From assembly GCA_036012865.1 (NCBI GenBank), contig DASCQC010000019.1:1-14641 (forward strand): DNA of 14,641 bases, read 5' to 3'. Numbering within the stretch: the stretch's first letter is position 1; each line of letters starts with the position of its first letter. A model generated the notes under the pieces. The model was not told the DNA's origin and did no database searches. It saw nothing but the letters and a program-made list of their open reading frames with translations. Below, piece by piece: positions 9,601 to 14,641 of the stretch. Origin of the DNA: DASCQC01 sp036012865 (GTDB taxonomy: Bacteria > Pseudomonadota > Gammaproteobacteria > Comchoanobacterales > Comchoanobacteraceae). The position numbers and the translations under genes are program-made.

Positions 9601-12600
9601 TAGCGGTCGCTTCCTCATTGACCTGTAATATTTCCTTTTGAACAGATATTCTGGGGCGTGGTATCGTACTAATAGTATAATTTTGCCCCGATAATATTTC
9701 AGCAACTTGCACCCTGTCTATTGAATCAAGAGTGAACAACTGATGAAAAATGCTACTCTTATGGTCGGTGCCCATGATATCCTTCACTAGAATATTCAAT
9801 AAACGATTTTGATTGCGTCCCCAAGCATGTCTAAAAGAAATAACTCTTATATCTTCCCCGCGTATACGGGAGCAGTTTAAATTTGATAAATTGTTACACT
9901 TCAATAGAGCATCAAAATAGTCGTATAGGAAGTTTCCATGTTTTTCAATGCAACTAAGTTTAAACATTTTCGTATCTATGGTAAATTGTGGGTCTGATTC
10001 ACTTGGGTAATAATATTTATCATTTAATGCAGATGAAAACTTATCTTCATTAGCATGTAATCTTATCATCTCGTTTTTTAAACGCTCAAATACACCCTTA
10101 GATGACAAACTATGCAAGTTAGCCATAAACAATGACAGAGTCTCGTTCTGTTTTGTTTGTTGAATATTATAATGTGAGGATAATAGCCTTTTAACACTTT
10201 GGTTGTCCCCAGCAAAAAGCTCTTTTCGACAATTTTTAAAATAGCTTACAACCCTACCTATTCTTTTTTTATTGATATCCCCCTCAAACTCTATGCATTT
10301 AGTAAGTTTAAATATTTCTTGTGCAGTAAAAGTACTATCATCTGCACCCGCTCTAAAGCTCATTTGTGAATCCATGCCCGATGATAGTCTTTGTAAATCA
10401 TATAATGTAAGCCATTTGTTTTCTGGATCAACAGGTATACACATCATGGCAAGATCGTCACCAATCGTACTCATTCTATTAAAACGGCCACTGAGCTGCA
10501 TCATCTCCTGCGAACTGGATGGAATATCGAGTAGAAAACATGTCACTTGCTTCCCTTTGGATACTAAATTGACACCCGTTGAGCATTTTTCTGACATAAT
10601 GAGCATTTTATATTCAGGGTTTTCTTTTCCATACATCTTACCATCGACGTCTACTTTAAAGTCACTTGAATTTAAAGTTTGTTGATAAGCATGCTCCATC
10701 CAACTCTTAAAAAAAGTTTTCAAATTAAGGTTTTTCTTACTCGCCTGTTGTGGCTGATTAACAGCTGGCAATAAATCATTGACAGCCTTTAATTCAACAC
10801 CTCCATCCTCATTAAAAAGATTGTATTTTTTTATAAATCCAACTGTTTTTGTGGGGACATCAAAACCGATACTTTTGAAGTGATCAACCCATTGATCAGT
10901 CGTCATTCCAGAAGGTATAATGTGATGTTCTTTTAATATCTGTACTATTTTTGATACACCATGTTCAGGTTCTTCATTAAACTCTTTGATATAAAATGCT
11001 GAGCGTTTTACATCATCGTTACGATCCAAATATTTATCAGAATTTACCCTAAGATCACATATAAACAATAACATGATCTTTATGCTTTCTATAAATCTAG
11101 TCTTACGCATTATGTTACCAATTGCGAATGCATTAGTTGTTTTGGATGTGGTCTTATCTGATACTGAAATAAAATAAGCTAGCCTTAGAAATACTGATAA
11201 GTGTTTGATGTTTTCATAGCTTTCCGATATTCTTATCTGCATGCCTGATGTAGTCGAAGAATAACCCATCAATGGGTCAAGGGCATCCATATTTTCATGA
11301 ACAGCATCATCTAGAAAGTGATAGTATTCAAAGCCCTTAACTGTTCGCATGTAAGCTGCTGTCATAGCTCCTTTTGCATACAGCACTGGAAATCTCTCAG
11401 ATGATGAAGTCTTTTTAATTAATCTTGAAATATCTTCTGATCCAAAGGCTGCTCCCAATAATTTGACTTGAACTTCAGGTGAACCCGGAGTCGCAGAATA
11501 CATTTGAATGCTAAGATTAGACGTCAAACTGAATTGATTAATGTTAAACCATGTATTCATCATGACTGCATCTTTGTCACTTGAATCTGGGCTTGAATGA
11601 ACATCGATAATATCAGCGTTTTTACATGCCTGTGACAAAAGTTTATGGCATTCGTCAATACAAATCAGAGTACCTTCACTTGATTGACTAAAAATAGTTT
11701 TAAAATAATTCAAATCCTTGCTTTTTAGTTCCTTTTTTAAATTATCTATGGTGCTCCATATAAGTTTACCCTCTTTAGGATCACCCTCTGAATTTTGTGT
11801 AATCAAATGAAAGTCTTCAAGTTTTTCGAAAACATTACCACTAAAACCCTCCTTAGTAAAAGGATAGTCCTTTTCTTTCTTGTGTCTGGTTTTCATGTTT
11901 TCACTTTTTTCAAAAAGAAAGACATTATATTTTTTCTTCAGTAAAAGATGAATAACGATTCCATAAATGATTGATTTACCGGTACCTGTACCCATAGCAA
12001 CAAACATTGATTTTCCATTCTTAACAGACTGTAGATTGTATAATATGCTTAAAACTTGAAACTTATATAAAGATTTATCTTTGCTCTTATCACAAAATTC
12101 AACTAGTTGTGGTAAGAATTCTTTGATGCAATCAAAGTCTAGGTCAAGTCTCTTAACATTAGGGCGAAGTATAAACTCATCACTGTTATCTGTAGAAAAA
12201 GTAGTATTAAGAGATTCCATAGCATCTGTAATATTATCGTCAACATCTCCCAGCTCTCTATATGATTGATACAACTTATCCCATTTACATTGATCTATAT
12301 CGTTAGGAATTAACGCTAATCCAGCTGATTCAAAAGTTGGGCTTGTTGAATTTGAAGAGCTGTCATCACTAGCATAAAGCGTAGTATCAGAAGAAATCAC
12401 CTCACTACTATTGGTAGATTGAGGCAAACGAGGCAAACATAACCCCTTACCTAATGTTAAACATTGACTAAAAAGACTCATTTGAGGTAAATGTTCTACC
12501 CCGTCTGCAGTGACTATTTTCTTAAACATCCTCAATATATCATTATCATTACGAATACCAAGCAAGACACTCTTCTGCTTGTAGTGTTCATTGATAGTAA

Positions 12601-13351
12601 TATTTTTAGGAGTAAAATCTACTAAACTTTGCCAATGAGTTCCGTCACTAACAAGTCTAACAATTGGTTTCGATGTATCAGATACGTTTTGAGTGATAGG
12701 TATCCTTTCAGTTGTTGTTTTAAGATAGATTTCACAGTCTATGCCTAATTGATCCAATACTAAATATAATTGATCTCCACTGAAATAGGACTGTGGATAG
12801 TCATAGCTTAAATCTCTCTCTGAAGCACTTGATAATCCAATCAAGTTACAATATTGAATATTTAAGGCCCTTAAAATACGATTATCTTCTAATTGATTCA
12901 ATTGCTGAATAAAATTATCCTGGGTATAATTAAATTCAATAGTAAAACTCGAGTCTTTAAATTCACGCAACACTTTTAAAAAGCTTTGATTAATCTTTGA
13001 TTCATTATGAGTTTGGTCATACTCCCACATTACTGTTAAATTGTTTTTTAAATTCTTTCGAATCATTGCTGCGTTATTAGCATGATTATTAATCCTAATC
13101 ATATTAATCAAAGGCAAACTCATAACCAGCTGAATATCATGACTACACATAGATCCCACAATTTTAATAAAGTTATCTTTTGTGAGAGAACATCCGGCAG
13201 TCTTATTAAAGTAGAACAGGTTAATATTATCAATAATCTTTTGAGCACTATCATCTGAAAGCTGGTCCCATAAAAGAACAATGGAATGACCTACTGCGTG
13301 AGCACCACAAAAATTGCCCCTGGCAGAAGTCTTAAGCTCTATACTATTCAC
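3617..13351 (-). CDS. Giant protease-like/SF2 helicase protein with NLS-like clusters (3244 aa)
   Basis: Start is GTG at 13349-13351: an in-frame TAG directly precedes it and AGAGGA lies 8 nt upstream. Residues 1-250 look like a cysteine protease (GNFCGAH with C15; DGTHW with H239). Residues 330-355 are Ser-rich. A superfamily 2 helicase core spans about 435-1000: Walker A GTGTGKS (454-460), DECH (566-569), SAT (619-621), motif V-like STGVNL (924-929) and motif VI QLSGRFNR (952-959). A basic linker (about 1250-1365) has two bipartite NLS-like signals. Helical sequence follows: one ankyrin-like repeat (~1508-1535), three or four ~84-residue repeats (~1575-1915), a third basic pair (2774-2790), an acidic segment (2797-2843) and TPR-like helices near the C-terminus (3141-3170). 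No signal peptide or membrane helix is seen. I do not recognise the exact family. I infer a secreted effector that acts in the host nucleus using ATP; substrate unknown. SecA-like or other SF2 relatives are alternatives. Confidence 0.92.
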   Translation of the reverse strand: MNSIELKTSARGNFCGAHAVGHSIVLLWDQLSDDSAQKIIDNINLFYFNKTAGCSLTKDNFIKIVGSMCSHDIQLVMSLPLINMIRINNHANNAAMIRKNLKNNLTVMWEYDQTHNESKINQSFLKVLREFKDSSFTIEFNYTQDNFIQQLNQLEDNRILRALNIQYCNLIGLSSASERDLSYDYPQSYFSGDQLYLVLDQLGIDCEIYLKTTTERIPITQNVSDTSKPIVRLVSDGTHWQSLVDFTPKNITINEHYKQKSVLLGIRNDNDILRMFKKIVTADGVEHLPQMSLFSQCLTLGKGLCLPRLPQSTNSSEVISSDTTLYASDDSSSNSTSPTFESAGLALIPNDIDQCKWDKLYQSYRELGDVDDNITDAMESLNTTFSTDNSDEFILRPNVKRLDLDFDCIKEFLPQLVEFCDKSKDKSLYKFQVLSILYNLQSVKNGKSMFVAMGTGTGKSIIYGIVIHLLLKKKYNVFLFEKSENMKTRHKKEKDYPFTKEGFSGNVFEKLEDFHLITQNSEGDPKEGKLIWSTIDNLKKELKSKDLNYFKTIFSQSSEGTLICIDECHKLLSQACKNADIIDVHSSPDSSDKDAVMMNTWFNINQFSLTSNLSIQMYSATPGSPEVQVKLLGAAFGSEDISRLIKKTSSSERFPVLYAKGAMTAAYMRTVKGFEYYHFLDDAVHENMDALDPLMGYSSTTSGMQIRISESYENIKHLSVFLRLAYFISVSDKTTSKTTNAFAIGNIMRKTRFIESIKIMLLFICDLRVNSDKYLDRNDDVKRSAFYIKEFNEEPEHGVSKIVQILKEHHIIPSGMTTDQWVDHFKSIGFDVPTKTVGFIKKYNLFNEDGGVELKAVNDLLPAVNQPQQASKKNLNLKTFFKSWMEHAYQQTLNSSDFKVDVDGKMYGKENPEYKMLIMSEKCSTGVNLVSKGKQVTCFLLDIPSSSQEMMQLSGRFNRMSTIGDDLAMMCIPVDPENKWLTLYDLQRLSSGMDSQMSFRAGADDSTFTAQEIFKLTKCIEFEGDINKKRIGRVVSYFKNCRKELFAGDNQSVKRLLSSHYNIQQTKQNETLSLFMANLHSLSSKGVFERLKNEMIRLHANEDKFSSALNDKYYYPSESDPQFTIDTKMFKLSCIEKHGNFLYDYFDALLKCNNLSNLNCSRIRGEDIRVISFRHAWGRNQNRLLNILVKDIMGTDHKSSIFHQLFTLDSIDRVQVAEILSGQNYTISTIPRPRISVQKEILQVNEEATAKNFRLKLKTNVSATNQEGSAKMKDPEKSLKIRTVTSTKKTKSGGENTKVSSIKSGKHNSGSSKRSRDDSNGFKNTAKKAKSIVSDGKNHDKKRTREEDVGGVFTHNKKQKTDALEDVSSNVYGERLQKCNEGLLRQRQKIYQDYTQGTLAQSQAVKAHVLNLDQYYENIKPILDASGVLPLIPTGHQGKISNFTSILSNIIEYSTYMFREIEEKQGILIQKLMNDYKLNAWDLVSLSQSDMGYLVSNYSAKFVLNDDTIYNHSLLCAAIESNNMYLIEHMFEYDREDIQRLTENRDTNTRIDQMMTAQYHYIDSSELVYEYPLQTSFHLIANYLSEAAKRDQPIDNENECAYLWRQISIYQVLKSTRLYKTIKQECYTSSDAKTLFTTFVEHKSKLDIFKNSRMGEETKVDVLYSFVESYLSFNPKVILEGIYKLLNDQKDPFDILLYLRVLPFINLNDKSLMTSVEAHNLNSKLAELLNNDITIQGVDTGQLVALVAFIKSYLNYNPKSLLQVISVGLSNIHNKELSEDLEFNLTLLEKVVFDDHLISCQEVLSLYRKIESMSSVLQDKQKNCNKYRYLFDFAKQYLVRSPVLILKNMIIHHTSPQGNSSTEIFSIDFMNQVFAEINLTNELLQMNESRELYELIKDKPNTLESFKKKYRVFHQQILFTDLSDDEKIAGLMAGNYKFTPSDICNDFPSSIESSNDIVQLIIPTHEKHKVPSKIVEQILSKFKGDSLKSYTFHLDICLNRGIDYDIPTKLPKLTENCISRIKSLLTDSRHSVTVHSGQWSVQWSMATKLNLDKWNNRGLADNLKVCGIIDEYGYVTKGFSSNLHKLRERYDNADQLVDEIKRVSKCIEPMTDEKLQSLYNSLDTQGKSLFKLKNSNLGKPAIGVVRDYLLHAFMRRGENIKLAINCDSDWVDNQLPLDRLILEAEQRKNSPPLFLSLCYKLSTSSEKKLSPATNCASRMDLEVRSALSQLQDKGNYLGYSSEVALLFNQSVIDIIKKSDVNRSWFGSTDEEGMNFIRRFNSMPAVRINAVNPIQEEGSCVHTEGQRFELLKAGESWEQLNCYEQLNRLFSLSQSHADAWKLSQIISWNLNCQQHPILFLAKLFDCRTLLANLDSSYSLDSDMIYQTLMKYSETIFKVLQKDKITASDIDDIQQYFSKQSGLVSHAQIILNIRKLKDYLTNDFNRCVTALKFSMDSIIDFIEKADKSSILGQWKQQGGYVGYYQESIRQPARALSRLLTDIIDLSQTQGVSMVRKKIHSDQFHLDKQNIPVNDFINDAIKIIQNHKRKTELLNHVKGQKLDQKIGILKQVDQLGVWLKADIGKVRNFFFPQDDLVEFDEQSANYVLTIYNKCNAELHEKIMFIQATLLSKDAKSKLIDSTEFGFNPNKVSIQGLSGDMMGIMTHKIQTEYDKSIHSNALQKWVNYCMTGDDNTTAYVGKLPKEFIKFLLKNIVELKGNMRKALRFYEYCVNKLLIDKVSGLVSECRLSDLMKYRDERQKNANEAKSKALKNAALKRKKTENTMSLKNKKTKNTTEPKHDWAGVDLGDLGSSAITVTAETLFDGIDVLELDSGYLEGITFDLDTSLKSKNEKYFERLLINPLTEFSFDKSSLLRRSSSVDDDAVLKYISLNLIEISALKKENVLEKDKRFSDTLSKVESYESILKLFQFHLKFKLNKFYRLSGRYLTELFSACNSFDKTKYSKVLLAIVFNSLAMAYFKGMIAHVKCLDIDSLLGKAIRIKHRLNFETGLSYYLKFYACLGHPIRKEDNKDSIKFLDSAIDFLTQDGKSDWIRVAREVKYINQLCHPDTIVKGYNNLCDLNSREIDTKFIIMMIKDANLMKGCKGLNKTIDIMKFICKNEKLHATFKKLRANETKAFKTLKMLGIIFANNGESKIAAEFFREAVTVFKTIENSGPNITRDYQSCICYLVKLTEVENEKFRLLEVIKDSTYSDVKFFYDEHKSLLDSTNTKESDSSFMGSRGSLLRM
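4823..5032 (-). other. Third basic pair followed by an acidic-hydrophobic segment
   Basis: Residues 2774-2843 of the giant protein. KRKK (2774-2777), nine residues, then KKTK (2787-2790) form a bipartite-like basic pair. From 2797 the sequence turns strongly acidic with interspersed Leu, Ile, Phe and Tyr (for example LFDGIDVLELDSGYLEG) and lacks basic residues for about 45 positions. This composition resembles acidic transcription activation segments but could equally be an interaction or secretion-related region. Confidence 0.45.
7607..8629 (-). repeat. ~84-residue helical repeats in the giant protein
   Basis: Three protein repeats share the pattern [FY]xxxYLxxxPxxxL: FVESYLSFNPKVILEGI (S1669), FIKSYLNYNPKSLLQVI (S1752) and FAKQYLVRSPVLILKNM (Q1836). 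The spacings are 83 and 84 residues. A fourth, weaker copy (FHLIANYLSEAAK, N1582) lies 87 residues earlier. Each is followed by a second amphipathic stretch, so the region probably folds as an alpha-solenoid. The repeats are similar in protein but not in DNA, so they are old. I do not recognise a named family. Confidence 0.6.
9266..9634 (-). other. Basic linker with two bipartite NLS-like signals in the giant protein
   Basis: About residues 1240-1362, rich in Lys, Ser, Thr and Gly and probably disordered. It contains KRSR (1313-1316), a 10-residue gap and KKAK (1327-1330); then KKRTR (1341-1345), an 11-residue gap and KKQK (1357-1360). Both fit the classical bipartite rule of two basic clusters 10-12 residues apart. 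The linker separates the helicase part from the helical C-terminal two thirds. Confidence 0.72.
10352..12049 (-). other. SF2 helicase/translocase core of the giant protein
   Basis: About residues 435-1000. A hydrophobic run before FVAMGTGTGKS carries Walker A, with K459 as the phosphate-binding lysine. LICIDECH provides the Walker B/DEXH box (D566, E567), YSATPGSP the SAT motif (619-621), and SEKCSTGVNL followed by QLSGRFNR (952-959) motifs V and VI with the arginine fingers R956 and R959. All key NTPase residues are present, so it should hydrolyse ATP. A long insertion between SAT and motif V, about 300 residues, separates the two RecA-like lobes and is larger than in minimal helicases. Whether it unwinds nucleic acid or moves along it cannot be told from sequence. 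Confidence 0.85.
12602..13351 (-). other. Cysteine-protease-like (OTU/papain-order) domain of the giant protein
   Basis: Residues 1-250. A Cys in a Gly-rich turn near the N-terminus (RGNFCGAHAVG, C15) heading a hydrophobic helix, and a His followed by an aromatic in a strand about 225 residues later (SDGTHWQSLVDF, H239), have the order and local look of OTU and papain-like peptidases. In OTU enzymes the nucleophile lies in a DGNC-type turn and the His in an NHY-type strand. The third residue is not certain; D245 is one candidate. Full motif identity is absent, so activity is inferred. Ubiquitin is a likely substrate class if the domain is OTU-like. Confidence 0.5.
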
Positions 13352-13359
13352 CTAGATTG

Positions 13360-13365
13360 TCCTCT
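13360..13365 (-). promoter_or_regulatory. Shine-Dalgarno that fixes the GTG start of the giant gene
   Basis: On the minus strand AGAGGA is followed by 8 nt (CAATCTAG) and then GTG. The last three of those bases are an in-frame TAG, so the protein cannot extend upstream, and the spacing is ideal for this GTG. Confidence 0.8.
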
Positions 13366-13387
13366 AATAATTATTTACTAATACCAT

Positions 13388-13416
13388 AAAATAACACAAT
13401 ATAATCAACAAGTAAA
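13388..13416 (-). promoter_or_regulatory. Candidate sigma70-type promoter before the giant gene
   Basis: On the minus strand TTTACT (13411-13416) and TATTTT (13388-13393) are separated by 17 bp, each matching four of six consensus bases. The position would give a leader of about 30 nt including the AGAGGA site. The region is very AT-rich, so weak matches are expected by chance. It would serve the giant gene and possibly the RCC1 cluster beyond it. Confidence 0.3.
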
Positions 13417-13477
13417 CAGCTTCGACCACAACCATGTTAAATACATGAATTATTAGAATTCCCGATGTAATAAATCC

Positions 13478-13493
13478 AAGAGTCATGACTCTT
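13478..13493. promoter_or_regulatory. 16-bp perfect palindrome AAGAGTCATGACTCTT
   Basis: It lies 14 bp after the stop codon of the upstream RCC1 gene, in the only sizeable gap (156 bp, 13352-13507). As RNA it could form a 6-bp stem with a 4-nt loop, but what follows on the minus strand is GGATTTATT rather than a run of T, so it is at best a weak terminator. It could also be a binding site for a dimeric regulator. Apart from the candidate promoter and ribosome site, nothing else is seen in this gap. Confidence 0.4.
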
Positions 13494-13507
13494 CATTAAA
13501 TTCATTA

Positions 13508-14641
13508 CTATATACACGGTATACTACGACCAACCTTGGCTTGAGCCTCTCTATTCCTTTCATCTCTTAATATTCTTTTTAACCAATCATTCTTATCAAG
13601 AGACACTCCAGTCCAGTCTCTTCTATTCTCATTATCACCCAATCCTAATTGTCCTGAATAGTTATTACCGAAGGCATACAACTTATTTTTTCCATTCGCA
13701 TCTTTTCCTTTTAACAGTCCATGCGCATGCCCTGCTATCAAATCTTCTATATCAAACCCTTGAGCCATTCGCGGCACTTCAGTAAAATTCCTATCCTTAT
13801 TCATACCTAATTCGAATATATTAGCACCCGATGTAAAAAGCTTATCTTGACCCTCCATATCTTTTACTTTGAGTAAAGTATGAGCTTTTCCAGCCATCAC
13901 TTTTTTTACGCTAAAACCTTGAGGCACAAGAACTTCAGTCCATTTCTTTCTATTCATTTCATCACCCAAGCCTAATTGTCCCTGTCGATTAAAACCTGAT
14001 CCATAAAGCTTATCTTCACCACCCACATCTTTTCCTTTTAGAAAGCTATGAGCACCTCCAACCATCACCTGTTCTAAAAGAATTCCATTTGGCATAAATA
14101 CTTCAGTAAATTCATTGCTACTATTGCCATCACCGGAACCGAATTGTCCTTCCAAATTACGACCACTGGCATAAACCTTATCTAGATAACCATAGCCCAA
14201 TCCCTGCAAAAAACTGTGCTCGGCTCCAACTACCACTTTGTCTAGCTTAAATCCCTGAGGAATTGTTACTTCAGTCCACTCAAGTCTATCCGTAGTATCA
14301 CCCAAGCCTAATTGTCCCCTAAAATTATTACCCGAGGCATACAGCTTATCTTCTCCATTCACATCTTTTCCTTTTAGAAAATTATGATGCTCTCCAACTA
14401 TGATCTGTTCTATCTTAAACCCTGTTGGTAATGCTGCTTCAGTCCACTGATTTCTATTAACATTATTACCCAAACACAATTGACCATTTAGATTAGAACC
14501 ACAGGCATAAAGCTTATCTTCTCCATTCTTACCTTTACCTTTTATAAATGTATGAAAACCACCAGCTAAAAACTCTTCTATCATAAACCCATCGGGCAAG
14601 ATCACCTCTGTCAAGTCATTTCGATTATCAAAATCACCTAA
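13508..14641 (-). CDS. Divergent RCC1-repeat protein, 5' end beyond the window
   Basis: The frame is open through the right edge and ends with TAG at 13508-13510, giving 377 visible residues. The codons from 14641 inward read LGDFDNRNDLTEV, a typical mid-blade sequence, so the true start lies outside and a TTG at 14612-14614 is an ordinary Leu codon. Six linkers separate seven blade units, the first cut by the edge. It is more diverged than the three downstream copies: a linker reads LQGLGYGYLDKV, one core is GQLCLG, and the sixth blade lacks the GQLGLGD core (ANIFELGMNKDRNFTEV). The C-terminus (LKRILRDERNREAQAKVGRSIPCI in outline) is basic and unrelated to the acidic tail of the others. This is probably an older paralogue with a similar propeller fold. 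It is followed by 156 bp and then the giant gene, on the same strand. Any Ran- or chromatin-related role is inferred from the family. Confidence 0.9.
   Translation of the reverse strand, partial: LGDFDNRNDLTEVILPDGFMIEEFLAGGFHTFIKGKGKNGEDKLYACGSNLNGQLCLGNNVNRNQWTEAALPTGFKIEQIIVGEHHNFLKGKDVNGEDKLYASGNNFRGQLGLGDTTDRLEWTEVTIPQGFKLDKVVVGAEHSFLQGLGYGYLDKVYASGRNLEGQFGSGDGNSSNEFTEVFMPNGILLEQVMVGGAHSFLKGKDVGGEDKLYGSGFNRQGQLGLGDEMNRKKWTEVLVPQGFSVKKVMAGKAHTLLKVKDMEGQDKLFTSGANIFELGMNKDRNFTEVPRMAQGFDIEDLIAGHAHGLLKGKDANGKNKLYAFGNNYSGQLGLGDNENRRDWTGVSLDKNDWLKRILRDERNREAQAKVGRSIPCI

Noticed and set aside
10272..10685. A 137-codon plus-strand reading frame opposite the helicase motifs
   Set aside because: It is antisense to conserved motifs V and VI, has no domain or good ribosome site, and is best seen as a shadow.
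12602..13351. N-terminal domain as a Ulp1/YopJ-type protease
   Set aside because: Those families have the order His, acidic residue, Cys, while here the Cys comes first and the His about 225 residues later.
13478..13493. The palindrome as a clear rho-independent terminator
   Set aside because: The stem is short and AT-rich, with no run of T after it on the minus strand; kept only as a palindrome of unknown role.
14612..14614. TTG as the start codon of the upstream RCC1 gene
   Set aside because: The frame stays open to the window edge and the codons before it encode normal mid-blade sequence (LGDFDNRND), so this is an internal Leu.

Overview
The window is AT-rich (roughly one third G+C by eye) and carries five protein genes, all on the minus strand and without introns. 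Readable Shine-Dalgarno sequences precede three of the four starts that can be seen, and gaps are short, so this is bacterial DNA. The gene content is that of an intracellular bacterium's effector locus: four RCC1-repeat (beta-propeller) proteins and one 3244-residue protein that joins a cysteine-protease-like N-terminus, an SF2 helicase core, nuclear-localisation-like basic clusters and about 1900 residues of mostly helical sequence. No housekeeping, phage, IS, tRNA or rRNA gene is visible. RCC1-repeat effectors are known from Legionella (LegG1 acts on host Ran). An intranuclear or amoeba-associated Legionellales-type host such as 'Candidatus Berkiella' would fit, but that is inference from protein style, not an identification.

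Layout, in transcription order (right to left). (1) 14641-13508: a divergent RCC1 protein whose start lies outside the window. (2) 13507-13352: the largest gap (156 bp), with a 16-bp palindrome, a candidate promoter and a ribosome site. (3) 13351-3617: the giant protease-like/helicase gene, with a GTG start. (4) 3543-2158, 2128-704 and 666-1 (the last cut by the window edge): three tandem RCC1 paralogues separated by 29 and 37 bp, with near-identical linkers and, for two of them, near-identical C-termini.

The main theme is apparent targeting to the host nucleus. All three RCC1 proteins with a visible N-terminus start with a short tail containing two basic clusters 11-13 residues apart, followed by a shared GLFAKK[PS]RTSS motif. 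This is the layout of a classical bipartite nuclear localisation signal, and eukaryotic RCC1 also has a basic N-terminal tail. The giant protein has three more clusters of this type. The RCC1 genes also show ongoing repeat evolution: a 134-bp segment duplicated in tandem with one mismatch, shared blade sequences between neighbouring genes, and a 36-bp insertion that is an out-of-frame copy of the repeat's own linker. A reasonable but untested model is a co-transcribed set of secreted nuclear effectors: propeller proteins acting on chromatin or Ran, and a giant nucleic-acid or chromatin remodelling enzyme with possible deubiquitinase-like activity.
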